Below, in pieces: positions 54,522-63,447 of a stretch of 64,000 bases of DNA. The number at the start of each line of letters is the position of its first letter. The first letter of the stretch is position 1. Origin of the DNA: Flammeovirgaceae bacterium UBA1842 (GTDB lineage Bacteria > Bacteroidota > Bacteroidia > Cytophagales > Cyclobacteriaceae). The stretch lies in NCBI GenBank assembly GCA_002338655.1, contig DDIU01000041.1, positions 70,553 through 134,552 of the forward strand. The letters are read 5' to 3'. The notes beneath the pieces are model-generated. The model did not search any database. It saw only the letters and a list, made by a program, of their open reading frames with translations, and had not been told where the DNA came from. Both the position numbers and the translations under genes were made by a program.

Positions 54522-55496
54522 ATGAGTTCAGAAAAGTCTTCAATTCCAGAGATTTCAATAGTTGTGCCTTTGTTCAATGAAGAAAGTGTCTTTAATATTT
54601 TAGTTACAAGGTTAAATGAAATAATAAATAAATGTCACTATTCCATTGAGGTTTTAATGGTAGATGATGGAAGTCAAGATCAGACACCAGAATTAATGAC
54701 CAATTTGGCCGAGAGCGATGCTAATTACCACTGTGTCTTTCTATCTAGAAATTTTGGACATCAAGCTGCAGTTTCCGCTGGATTGGAAAATTGCTTAGCA
54801 ACCAAAGCCGTAATGATAATGGACGCAGATCTTCAAGACCCACCCGAATTAATTTTCGAATTCAATGATAAAATTGATGATGGGTATGATGTTGTATTTG
54901 CCATAAGGAAAAACAGAAAGGAAACATTATTGAAAAAATTGGCTTACTGGTCCTTTTATAGATTTCAAAAGAAAATAACAAGTACAAAGATGCCACTGGA
55001 TAGTGGTGATTTTTCAATGTTAAGTAGGAGGGTGGTGGATTACATCAATTCCATGCCTGAAAAAAGCCGGTTTCTACGTGGAATGAGAGCTTGGGTCGGA
55101 TTTAAACAAATTGGTGTAGAATATGAACGAAATGCCAGGCAAGCAGGCGAAACAAAGTACTCTATTCAAAGTTTAATAAAGTTAGCCACAGATGGCATAT
55201 TCAATTTTAGTGATCTTCCTTTAAAATTGATTACCCGTCTTGGCCTTTATACAATTGTTCTTTCCATCATATATATATCCATTATTATTGTCAAAAGGAT
55301 TTTTTATGATAATGTTCCAGAAGGTTATACAACAATAATCGTTTCTTTAGCCCTCTTTAGCGGAGTACAATTAATATCCCTTGGAGTTATTGGTGAATAT
55401 TTACATAGGATTTATGATCAGACAAGACAAAGACCGCTTTATATTATTGATAAAAAGATAAGGAACAAGAAAAAAACAAAAGCAACAATTGGATAA
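54522..55496 (+). CDS. GT2 polyprenyl-phosphate glycosyltransferase (GtrB/DPM1-like)
   Basis: 324 residues. GT-A domain: ISIVVPLFNEESVFNILV, VLMVDDGSQDQTPELM, catalytic DxD-like MDADLQDPPELI, and RNARQAGETKYSIQSLIKLATDGIFNFSD; two C-terminal helices. Makes sugar-phospholipid donor for GT39-type enzymes, and the divergent GT39-like gene fits as its user. Overlaps the methyltransferase gene by 8 bp. Confidence 0.88.
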   Translation: MSSEKSSIPEISIVVPLFNEESVFNILVTRLNEIINKCHYSIEVLMVDDGSQDQTPELMTNLAESDANYHCVFLSRNFGHQAAVSAGLENCLATKAVMIMDADLQDPPELIFEFNDKIDDGYDVVFAIRKNRKETLLKKLAYWSFYRFQKKITSTKMPLDSGDFSMLSRRVVDYINSMPEKSRFLRGMRAWVGFKQIGVEYERNARQAGETKYSIQSLIKLATDGIFNFSDLPLKLITRLGLYTIVLSIIYISIIIVKRIFYDNVPEGYTTIIVSLALFSGVQLISLGVIGEYLHRIYDQTRQRPLYIIDKKIRNKKKTKATIG

Positions 55497-56223
55497 AGGA
55501 TATTATAAAGACTACTATGTTTTGGAAAGGAACCATTGGTGGTTTATGGCCAGACTTAAAATTCTAAAATCACAAGTAGAGAGTGTTTACGGTAAGCAAA
55601 GGGATCTAAAAATATTAAACGTGGGAATAGCTACGGGAGCAACCACCCAGATGCTATCTGAATTTGGGGATGTAACTTCCGTTGAATACGATGAAGAATG
55701 TTGTGCTTTTGTAAAGGAAGAACTTCGAATCGATGTGATTCATGGTTCAATTACGGATCTTCCATTTGATAGTAACACTTTTGACTTAGTGACTGCTTTT
55801 GATGTCATTGAGCATGTGGAAGATGATAAAAAGGGGGTTGAAGAGATGATGAGAGTTTGTAATTCCAATGGTCATATTTTTGTGACCGTACCGGCTTTAA
55901 TGAGCCTTTGGAGTGACCATGATGTTATTAATCATCACTTTAGAAGATACAAAAAAAAGGAGCTCATTGACCTTTTTAAAAAATCGGGAAGTATAATTTT
56001 TGTGAGTTATTTTAATTCACTCTTGTTTCTCCCAATTTATTTAGCTCGCAAGATTTCAAATCTTTTTGGGAGCAAGAAGGTTGAATCCGATTTTAGCAAA
56101 TTTAAGTTGGGATTGGCCAACAACATTATGAAACAGGTGTTTCTTATAGAAAATGGTTTTTTAAAGAAAAAAATCAATTTTCCGATAGGAGTTTCTTTGT
56201 TACTATTTTGGAAGAACAACTAA
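55489..56223 (+). CDS. class I SAM-dependent methyltransferase
   Basis: 244 residues, TTG start inside the GT2 gene; no ATG available before motif I. Motif I ILNVGIATGATTQML, motif II VEYDEECCAF, motif IV FDLVTAFDVIEHVEDD, and a hydrophobic patch near the C-terminus (FNSLLFLPIYLARKI) that may touch the membrane. In this glycan cluster it may methylate a sugar or lipid-linked intermediate (inference). Confidence 0.82.
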   Translation: MDKGYYKDYYVLERNHWWFMARLKILKSQVESVYGKQRDLKILNVGIATGATTQMLSEFGDVTSVEYDEECCAFVKEELRIDVIHGSITDLPFDSNTFDLVTAFDVIEHVEDDKKGVEEMMRVCNSNGHIFVTVPALMSLWSDHDVINHHFRRYKKKELIDLFKKSGSIIFVSYFNSLLFLPIYLARKISNLFGSKKVESDFSKFKLGLANNIMKQVFLIENGFLKKKINFPIGVSLLLFWKNN

Positions 56224-56933
56224 TGCATTTTAGTCTTTATCCTACTTTTGTTCCTGGCCCTCCACCTATCAACTGAATCCCACATCCGTGCAATTTTGTA
56301 AGGTATTGATTTCTTGATGTCAGCAATATAGGGCTCAATATCTGGGGCACTTTTGCGCAAATAGGCAAACTCATAAGCACGGCTTAATGCCGACTTCGAT
56401 GACTTTGGATTTGCATCAATTACATACAATTGATTATTGCCAGTCACAAAATTCCTGATTTGCGGATCACCATGCAGTAGGTTTTCATTATGTATCCTAC
56501 AAAGCATTTCTACCACCTCTGGATAGGTTTCCTCCCGGTTTAAGCAAGTTTGGCCGTCAAGATATTCGTATACCAACCAGGAGTTCACGACCATTCCAAA
56601 TTTTCGGCTTTCCGCAGCAATAATGGGTTTGGTGGAGGGAATGTTATGGTCTGCAAGTTTTTGCATGCCCTGTAGGTTTTTAAAAGCCTCTCCAGCCCTA
56701 AACCAGGTTAAAAAACGGATCCATAGACGATTGTTTTTTTCATTGGGCACCTTTAATACCAGATCCTTATTGTTAATATCTATCCTCTTCACAGTACTTC
56801 TGGAAGTGTCTTTAAGTACCGAAATCACTTTGTAGTCTAAGGCAGCTATTTTTTGTAAAAGGATATTGGCCTCTTCAACACTAACATGATCTGCTATGAG
56901 ATATTGCCATCCTTGAATTTCGATTTTTTTCAT
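56220..56933 (-). CDS. RfaY-like lipopolysaccharide core heptose kinase
   Basis: 237 residues from ATG 56933 (TTG 56945 gives four more). Eukaryotic-like kinase fold: Lys in DLVLKVPN, catalytic HGDPQIRNF, and the DFG-equivalent LYVIDANPKSSKS, which resembles RfaY/WaaY. Phosphorylates LPS core heptose or another sugar. Convergent with the methyltransferase, 4-bp overlap. Confidence 0.8.
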   Translation of the reverse strand: MKKIEIQGWQYLIADHVSVEEANILLQKIAALDYKVISVLKDTSRSTVKRIDINNKDLVLKVPNEKNNRLWIRFLTWFRAGEAFKNLQGMQKLADHNIPSTKPIIAAESRKFGMVVNSWLVYEYLDGQTCLNREETYPEVVEMLCRIHNENLLHGDPQIRNFVTGNNQLYVIDANPKSSKSALSRAYEFAYLRKSAPDIEPYIADIKKSIPYKIARMWDSVDRWRARNKSRIKTKMH

Positions 56934-56974
56934 GGGGCTATTCAAAAGCTTAACAACTTAATCAAATTTATATG

Positions 56975-56990
56975 TGTCTTATATAAGACA
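56975..56990. promoter_or_regulatory. perfect 16-bp palindrome in the RfaY-sigma intergenic region
   Basis: TGTCTTATATAAGACA, perfect with no loop, 41 bp before the RfaY-like ATG and about 130 bp before the sigma-factor gene. Candidate operator; no partner regulator known. Confidence 0.4.
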
Positions 56991-57106
56991 ATATTCAACT
57001 TTTTGCGTTTAATAAGATAAAAAATAATGGCTCAAATATATTTACTTACGTAGACTAACCTATAAAAAGAAAGGGGTCATGCTCTTATAAATCAATTCAT
57101 AATTAC

Positions 57107-57114
57107 TACTTTTG
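57107..57114 (+). promoter_or_regulatory. -7 promoter box TACTTTTG for the sigma-factor gene
   Basis: Exact TAnnTTTG match whose final TTG is the first codon of the longest frame (57112); this makes ATG 57121, six bases later, the better start and the mRNA nearly leaderless. Confidence 0.4.
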
Positions 57115-57120
57115 AACCAA

Positions 57121-57702
57121 ATGTCTGATTCTCAACGTCAAAACTATACACAAAAAGAAAAGGAACTCATCTTTGATAAGGAGTTTATGCCCTTTATTGG
57201 GCCAATGTATAATTTTGCTTTCCGGTTGACCTTTGATGAGGATGATGCTAAAGATTTGGTGCAGGACACCTATTTGAAGGCATTCCGATTCATCACTTCA
57301 TTTGAACGGGGTACCAATGCTAAGGCATGGTTATTTCGGATAATGAAAAACAGCTTTATCAACGATTTTAGAAAGAAAAGTAAGCAACCTGCCAAAGTGG
57401 ATTATCAGGAAGTGGAAACTTTTTATAACTCGGATGATGTTGATAGGTCAATAACCACGGATTTACGCGTGGAGATGGTGCAGGATATGATCGGTGACGA
57501 AATTTCCAACGCACTTAACTCTCTTGATGTCGACTTTCGGACGGTAATCATTCTATGTGATTTGGAAGGTTTTAAGTATGATGAAATGGCCAAGATTCTC
57601 GATATTCCTATTGGAACAGTAAGATCTCGACTCCATCGCGCACGAAACCTTCTTAAAGAAAAATTGAGAGATTATGCTAAAAGTATGGGATACAAAAACT
57701 AG
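57121..57702 (+). CDS. ECF-type RNA polymerase sigma factor
   Basis: 193 residues from ATG 57121. Region 2: MYNFAFRLTFDEDDAKDLVQDTYLKAFRFITSFERGTNAKAWLFRIMKNSFINDFRKKS; region 4: LNSLDVDFRTVIILCDLEGFKYDEMAKILDIPIGTVRSRLHRARNLL. Paired with the zinc anti-sigma factor 6 bp downstream, typical of RpoE/SigR-type redox systems; precedes gmk-nadD. Confidence 0.9.
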   Translation: MSDSQRQNYTQKEKELIFDKEFMPFIGPMYNFAFRLTFDEDDAKDLVQDTYLKAFRFITSFERGTNAKAWLFRIMKNSFINDFRKKSKQPAKVDYQEVETFYNSDDVDRSITTDLRVEMVQDMIGDEISNALNSLDVDFRTVIILCDLEGFKYDEMAKILDIPIGTVRSRLHRARNLLKEKLRDYAKSMGYKN

Positions 57703-57708
57703 ATAAAT

Positions 57709-58002
57709 ATGGAGTCAAACTCTACCGATTCTTTTGACAAGAGTGGGTCTGATAAGAATGCTTCGAGTCAACCAGATCACAGCAAATGTCTAAAACTGCT
57801 TCACCTCGTGTTGGATGATGAGGCTACACCCGAAGAAAAAGAATACTTTGAAAAGCATGTATGCAATTGTATGCCCTATTATGAAATCTACCATGTAGAC
57901 AAGGCGATCAAAACACTTGTGAAAAAATCATGCTGTGGAGAAAATGTGCCACAAGATTTAGCAGCTGAGATAAAAGCTAAATTATTTCAAAGGGCGGATT
58001 AA
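57709..58002 (+). CDS. zinc anti-sigma factor (RsrA/ZAS-like) with altered motif
   Basis: 97 residues. Leading Ser/Asp-rich region, then C27[23 protein letters not shown] and H50-V-C52-N-C54-M-P-Y57. The usual ZAS form is H-x3-C-x2-C; here the second Cys is Tyr57 and an extra Cys52 appears, giving HxCxC. A CC pair at 75-76 follows. Likely still binds the sigma factor, with metal or redox properties changed (inference). Confidence 0.75.
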   Translation: MESNSTDSFDKSGSDKNASSQPDHSKCLKLLHLVLDDEATPEEKEYFEKHVCNCMPYYEIYHVDKAIKTLVKKSCCGENVPQDLAAEIKAKLFQRAD

Positions 58003-58004
58003 GG

Positions 58005-58577
58005 ATGCATAAAGGAAAAGCAATTATTTTTTCTGCTCCTTCTGGTTCGGGTAAAACAACCATTGTCAGACATTTATTGAACACTAATCCTTTACTTGGA
58101 TTTTCAATATCCGCATGTACAAGGGATAAAAGGGGGCGAAATGAGGAAAATGGCAAAGACTACTATTTTTTATCCCCCGAAGAGTTCAAATCAAAAATTG
58201 ATAATGACGAATTTATAGAGTGGGAAGAAGTCTATGCGGGCAACTTCTACGGTACCCTCAAATCGGAAATTGAGCGTATTTGGGCGCAAGGTAAACACGT
58301 AATCTTTGACGTGGATGTTAAGGGCGGTTTACAGCTTAAAGAATACTTTGGCGATCGTGGTTTGGCCGTATTTGTTAAAGTGCCCTCTCTAGAGGTACTA
58401 AAAGAAAGGCTAACTGATCGAAATACTGAAAGTGATGACAGCCTGTCACAAAGAATCTTTAAAGCAAAATTTGAATTGACCTTTGAAAATAAATTTGACA
58501 TTTCCATAGTCAATGAAGATTTACAAACTTCTTTGACCAAAGCCGAAGAGCTTGTAAATAACTTTTTGCAATCTTGA
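58005..58577 (+). CDS. gmk: guanylate kinase
   Basis: 190 residues. P-loop [12 protein letters not shown] (9-20), [27 protein letters not shown] (GMP binding), [35 protein letters not shown]. Essential enzyme converting GMP to GDP. Starts 2 bp after the anti-sigma gene, so likely co-transcribed. Confidence 0.95.
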   Translation: MHKGKAIIFSAPSGSGKTTIVRHLLNTNPLLGFSISACTRDKRGRNEENGKDYYFLSPEEFKSKIDNDEFIEWEEVYAGNFYGTLKSEIERIWAQGKHVIFDVDVKGGLQLKEYFGDRGLAVFVKVPSLEVLKERLTDRNTESDDSLSQRIFKAKFELTFENKFDISIVNEDLQTSLTKAEELVNNFLQS

Positions 58578-58633
58578 TTTGAATTAGAAGGTACCCGTGC
58601 TATCATTACATTGTATTACATTGGTATTGATAT

Positions 58634-59206
58634 ATGAAAGTAGGATTGTTTTTCGGCAGCTTTAACCCCATACACATCGGGCACTTGATCATAGCCAATA
58701 CAATGGCCGAAAACGCTGATCTTGATCAAGTTTGGTTTGTCGTCTCACCCCAAAACCCATTTAAAAAAAGGGCTTCACTACTACATGAGTTCGATAGGCT
58801 GGATCTGGTAAACGCAGCAGTTTATGACAGCTACAACATGAAAGCAGTGGACGTTGAGTTTAACATGCCAAAGCCGAGTTACACCATCGATACACTTACT
58901 TATCTTTCTGAGGCTCATCCAAAGGAGGAATTCAGGTTAATCATAGGAGAGGATAATTTAAAGCACTTTCACAAATGGAAGAATGCGGACAAAATATTGG
59001 AGCTTTATGGATTATTGGTTTATCCCAGACCCAACGCGCAACCTTCTGACCTAATTACGCATCCTAGAGTACAGATGATAGAAGCACCGATGATGGATAT
59101 TTCTGCTACCTTCATAAGAAATAGTATAAAAAATAATAAATCTATTAAATATCTTGTGCCACAAGCCGTTGAGGATTTGATTAAAAGCCGCAAATTGTAT
59201 CAATAA
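58634..59206 (+). CDS. nadD: nicotinate-nucleotide adenylyltransferase
   Basis: 190 residues. Nucleotidyltransferase motif LFFGSFNPIHIGHLIIANTM (HxGH at 16-19 region), PSYTIDTLTYL, ISATFIRNSIK near the C-terminus (ISxTxIR). Makes deamido-NAD+ from nicotinate mononucleotide. ATG start. Confidence 0.95.
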   Translation: MKVGLFFGSFNPIHIGHLIIANTMAENADLDQVWFVVSPQNPFKKRASLLHEFDRLDLVNAAVYDSYNMKAVDVEFNMPKPSYTIDTLTYLSEAHPKEEFRLIIGEDNLKHFHKWKNADKILELYGLLVYPRPNAQPSDLITHPRVQMIEAPMMDISATFIRNSIKNNKSIKYLVPQAVEDLIKSRKLYQ

Positions 59207-59217
59207 TTTTTGTTCCA

Positions 59218-61827
59218 TTGATTAGACTACTTCCCCTATTTATATTTATTGGATGCCTGATAAGTTCAAATTCATTTGGCCAAGGGATTCGTGGATCGGT
59301 TAAAAGCGATGCAGGTGAACCACTGGCGTTTACTACTATTTTTGTGAAGGAACTCGGCACAGGTACCACCACCAATGGGGACGCCAATTATGAGATAAAA
59401 ACAAAACCGGGTACTTATACCCTTGTATTTCAATTCGTTGGCTTTGAATCAAAGGAATTGTCGGTGTCTGTGGGTACTGGCTATACCAATCTTGATGTTA
59501 CGCTAAACACCCAAACGGTAATGTTGAAGGATGTGGTAGTCAATGCGGGAAAGGAAGACCCTGCCTACACCATAATGCGAAAGGCCATTGCCAAGAGTAA
59601 ATACCATCTTCAGCAGCTCGATACTTTTACAGCCCAGGTGTATATGAAAGGCACCGGTCAACTTACGGATGCCCCGTTCTTTGTAAGGGGACGTTTAGAA
59701 AAGGAGGGCATCAAAGAAGGGCGGGTATTTATTTCAGAATCCGTAAGCGAAATCCAGTACATAAGGCCGAATACTTACAATGAAAAAGTGATTTCCATAT
59801 ACAGTACGGGGGACGATAACAATAGTAATCCAAATCAATATATAAATGGCTCTTTTTATGAGCCCGAGCTGGCTAATTCTATTTCGCCATTGTCTCCAAA
59901 GGCCTTTTCTTATTATAGGTTTGTATATGATGGTACTTATCGTGACCGGGGCTTTGAGGTCAGTAAAATCAAAGTGATTCCGCGGTCACGGGGCGACAAT
60001 GTTTTTGTCGGATATATCCAAATAGTGGAGGACTATTGGAGTATCCACAGCCTTGATTTGAGGGTGACCAAACTGGGGATCGACTTTAGGATAAAACAAA
60101 CCTACCAACCTATAGAAGACAAGGTGTGGTTGCCTGTCACCCATGAATTTGAAGTAAAGGGCAAGGTATTGGGTTTTGGCTTTGAAGGCCAATACCTGGC
60201 AACGGTTAGCAACTATAAAATAGCCCTTAACCCCGATTTAGATGTTGATTTTGAAGTAGTTGATGAAAAGGTGGAAAAGGAACTGGCCGAGACCCTAGAA
60301 AAGAAATTTGATAAAAAGGAAACCTCAGAAATACAGGAGATCCTTTCTTCAGGTGAAGAGGTGACCCGCAAGCAACTGAACAAAGTAATAAAGGCCTATG
60401 AAAAAGCGGAGATCAAAGCACTTGATGCCCCTGAAGTGATTTCCAGGACGAACTTTAAAGTAGACAGTCTGGCCAACAACCGTGATTCAACTTATTGGGC
60501 AGCCATACGGCCAGTACCCCTTACAGCGAAGGAAGTAGAAGGGTATAATATTGTTGATAGTCTGGCGCAAATCCAACGAAACGAACGAGGGGGGGATACG
60601 TTGGTCACAAAGCGAAATAGGGACGGTTTTAAATTAGAACACATCTTGATTGGTGGAAATTATAAAATAGCCCCAAAAACATATTTTGAGATCCATTTTC
60701 CAAATATAGAATACAATACCGTTGATGGGTTTAATGTGGATTACCGTTTGTCATTTAGAAAAACCTTTGAAAATGGCAATTGGATTAGGTTAGGGCCAAC
60801 GGCAAGATATGCTTTTTCTAGGGAGAAATTCAGCGGCTTTTTCTCTACTAAATATGGATTTGGAAATAGGGAAAGCCGAAACGATTTGGAATTTTTGGCC
60901 GGACGATATATTAATCAATATAATAATGACAACCCCATTCATCCCATTATCAACTCAGTAATGACGTATTTTCTTGAACGGAATTATATGAAGATTTATG
61001 AAAAGGACTTTGTGTCATTCATTTATAAAAAACGGCTTTCCGAAAAATTGAATTTAAGGTTTACAGGGGAGCTGGCAGAACGAAGCGAACTGTTTAATAC
61101 CACCACCTACCGGATGTATGACAGGAACGGAGACGGGTTTACACCCAATGCACCCATCAATATTGGCCTTGCTGATACCTCCTTTCCAAATCATAATGCA
61201 CTTACAAGTACTTTATCATTTACCTATAGACCATGGGTCAAATACCGGATAAGAAATGGAAGAAAAAGTTCGGTGGACGGCTCTTCGCCAACCTTTGATT
61301 TGATATACAGCAAGGGAGTTCCAGATGTTGCCAACAGTAAAGTTGATTTTGATTTTTTGGAAGTAGGGGTATCACATAAATTTAAACTTGGCATTCGTGG
61401 GTTTGTAGATTTTAAGATAAAGGCGGGGGCTTTTCTTAATGACAGATCAATGTATTTTATGGACTACAAGCACTTCTTAGGAAATAGGACCCCTTTAACT
61501 ACCAATGACCCAGTTGGAAGTTTTAGGTTGCTGGATTATTATAAATACAGTACCTCTAAGGAATATTTTCAATCAAGTGTACATTATCAGTTTAGGAAAT
61601 TTCTGTTAACACAAATACCGATTATCAGGCTAGCCAGCGTGCGGGAGAGCTTTTTTGTGAATTATTTGGCCAATGATCACACAACCAGTTATACCGAACT
61701 TGGTTATGGAATCAACTACATATTAAGAATATTCAGGATTGAGGCTGTTACCTCATTTGAAGGAGGTAAATACCGTGATTTTGGGGTACGTATAGGTATA
61801 GCTGCTAATCTTGATAATATTTTCTAA
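59218..61827 (+). CDS. DUF5686/CarboxypepD_reg outer membrane protein
   Basis: 869 residues, TTG start; no ATG in the 11-bp gap after nadD, and the signal peptide (MIRLLPLFIFIGCLISSNSFGQ) begins right there. CarboxypepD_reg domain (GSVKSDAGEPLAFTTIFVKELGTGTTTNGDANYEIKTKPGTYTLVFQFVGFESKEL), DUF5686 middle, and a C-terminal beta-barrel-like region ending in aromatic F. Probable outer membrane protein. Confidence 0.88.
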   Translation: MIRLLPLFIFIGCLISSNSFGQGIRGSVKSDAGEPLAFTTIFVKELGTGTTTNGDANYEIKTKPGTYTLVFQFVGFESKELSVSVGTGYTNLDVTLNTQTVMLKDVVVNAGKEDPAYTIMRKAIAKSKYHLQQLDTFTAQVYMKGTGQLTDAPFFVRGRLEKEGIKEGRVFISESVSEIQYIRPNTYNEKVISIYSTGDDNNSNPNQYINGSFYEPELANSISPLSPKAFSYYRFVYDGTYRDRGFEVSKIKVIPRSRGDNVFVGYIQIVEDYWSIHSLDLRVTKLGIDFRIKQTYQPIEDKVWLPVTHEFEVKGKVLGFGFEGQYLATVSNYKIALNPDLDVDFEVVDEKVEKELAETLEKKFDKKETSEIQEILSSGEEVTRKQLNKVIKAYEKAEIKALDAPEVISRTNFKVDSLANNRDSTYWAAIRPVPLTAKEVEGYNIVDSLAQIQRNERGGDTLVTKRNRDGFKLEHILIGGNYKIAPKTYFEIHFPNIEYNTVDGFNVDYRLSFRKTFENGNWIRLGPTARYAFSREKFSGFFSTKYGFGNRESRNDLEFLAGRYINQYNNDNPIHPIINSVMTYFLERNYMKIYEKDFVSFIYKKRLSEKLNLRFTGELAERSELFNTTTYRMYDRNGDGFTPNAPINIGLADTSFPNHNALTSTLSFTYRPWVKYRIRNGRKSSVDGSSPTFDLIYSKGVPDVANSKVDFDFLEVGVSHKFKLGIRGFVDFKIKAGAFLNDRSMYFMDYKHFLGNRTPLTTNDPVGSFRLLDYYKYSTSKEYFQSSVHYQFRKFLLTQIPIIRLASVRESFFVNYLANDHTTSYTELGYGINYILRIFRIEAVTSFEGGKYRDFGVRIGIAANLDNIF

Positions 61828-61835
61828 ATTGCATT

Positions 61836-62543
61836 ATGCGTTATGTTATAATATTACTCGTTCTGGCCTCAGTTGCTTGTTCGCCTATTTATATTCCCAA
61901 TAGTAGATCGGTTCCATTGTTTGAACAGGCGGGCGAAGTGACTATTGATGGTGCACTGAGTACTTCCGGTGTTGATTTAAATGTGGGTGCTGCCGTTAGT
62001 AACAATATTGCTGTTATTGGTAATTTTTCATATGACAACAATAATGGAGATGATATTGAGAATTACCATAAACATAAATTCTGGGAAGTAGGGGTGGGGT
62101 ACTTTAAGCCAACCGAGAGCAAGCTGAAAACGGAATTTTTTGGAGGTTATGGCATGGGAGAGGCCACTTCTTACGATAGCTATACTTTTATCTCGCTAAA
62201 TGATTCAATTGTATCTGGAAATTTCAATCGCGTATTTATACAAGGCAATATTGGCTATAAGCCCAGTGACATTTTTGTGTTTGGAGCCGCTATCCGATTA
62301 TCTTATGTTACTTTTTCCGACTTTGAGTCTACAGCAAATTCAACACGCTACGGTAATAGCTATTCTGGAAGCTTTGCGGAGCCAGCTTTCTTTTTAAAGT
62401 TGGGAGATCCCATAAGTTTTAATTTTCAGGTAGGTTTCAACATGCCTTTAGACAACGACCCTGCCTTTGATTATCGTTTTTTCCACATGTCATTGGGTAT
62501 AGGCGCAAAGATCAACTTTGCTGGGAGAAAGGGAGATGATTAG
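61836..62543 (+). CDS. outer-membrane beta-barrel-like lipoprotein
   Basis: 235 residues. Lipobox ASVAC (Cys about 15). Alternating strands (ITVIGNFSYDNNNGDD-like, FWEVGVGYFKPTESKLKTEFFGGYGMGEA, FNFQVGFNMPL) suggest an eight-stranded barrel similar to OmpA-like lipoproteins. Function unknown. 9 bp after the DUF5686 gene. Confidence 0.7.
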   Translation: MRYVIILLVLASVACSPIYIPNSRSVPLFEQAGEVTIDGALSTSGVDLNVGAAVSNNIAVIGNFSYDNNNGDDIENYHKHKFWEVGVGYFKPTESKLKTEFFGGYGMGEATSYDSYTFISLNDSIVSGNFNRVFIQGNIGYKPSDIFVFGAAIRLSYVTFSDFESTANSTRYGNSYSGSFAEPAFFLKLGDPISFNFQVGFNMPLDNDPAFDYRFFHMSLGIGAKINFAGRKGDD

Positions 62544-62565
62544 CATATTTTTGGGTTAGCAAGCA

Positions 62566-63405
62566 ATGAGATCAAGATCAATACTTCTTCTCCTTCTTAA
62601 TATTGCCTGTTGGTTGACGGTTTCTGGGCAAACGGGTATTCATGCCATTGAAAGAAATCCATTTACTATTGGAGAAACGGTCCGTGTAAAGTCAGCCATC
62701 TTAAATGAAGAGCGGGTATTAAATATTTATTTACCCCTAAGTTATTCCCAAGACTCAGCAAAAAAGTACCCTGTTATTTATCTGCTGGATGGTTCGAAGG
62801 AGGAAGATTTTATTCATATAGTGGGCCTAGTGCAATTCGGTTCATTTTCATGGATTAACATGATACCAGAAACCATAGTGGTGGGAATTGGCAATGTGGA
62901 TAGAAAACGTGACTTCACCTATCCCTCACACAATGAATTGGACAATAAAGAAGTACCAACCTCAGGAAAATCAGAGGCATTTGTATCATTTATAGGCAAA
63001 GAGTTGCAGCCTTTTATTGATTCAAATTATCGGACATCGAATATAAAAACGATTATTGGGCAATCTTTAGGCGGATTATTAGCAACTGAAATATTATTGA
63101 AACAACCCGATTTATTCGATAATTACATTATTGTAAGCCCAAGTTTATGGTGGGACGATGAATCGTTACTCCAACTAAAGCCAAAAGAGTATCAGTCTGA
63201 GAAATCCATTTATATTGCCGTGGGGAATGAGGGAGAGGTGATGACGAGAACAGCAAAGGATTTATATACTAAGCTTACCGACCTAAACTCGAAGAATACT
63301 CATCTTCACTTCAACTATTTAGAAGAACAAGATCATGGAGACGCACTTCATCTAGCCGTCTATGATGCTTTTGAAAAGATGTTTAGAATAAAAGAGGAGG
63401 AATAG
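62566..63405 (+). CDS. exported alpha/beta-hydrolase esterase (IroE/esterase D-like)
   Basis: 279 residues. Signal peptide ending SGQ. Esterase family: LNIYLPLSYSQDSAKKYPVIYLLDGSKEEDF, nucleophile Ser in IIGQSLGGLLATEIL, His in EQDHGDALHLAVYD. Resembles Fes/IroE-like ferri-siderophore or carboxyl esterases; substrate unknown. Starts 23 bp after the barrel lipoprotein. Confidence 0.82.
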   Translation: MRSRSILLLLLNIACWLTVSGQTGIHAIERNPFTIGETVRVKSAILNEERVLNIYLPLSYSQDSAKKYPVIYLLDGSKEEDFIHIVGLVQFGSFSWINMIPETIVVGIGNVDRKRDFTYPSHNELDNKEVPTSGKSEAFVSFIGKELQPFIDSNYRTSNIKTIIGQSLGGLLATEILLKQPDLFDNYIIVSPSLWWDDESLLQLKPKEYQSEKSIYIAVGNEGEVMTRTAKDLYTKLTDLNSKNTHLHFNYLEEQDHGDALHLAVYDAFEKMFRIKEEE

Positions 63406-63447
63406 TATTAGAGTCTCAGAGTCCTCTGCGAGAGACATACGAGAGCT

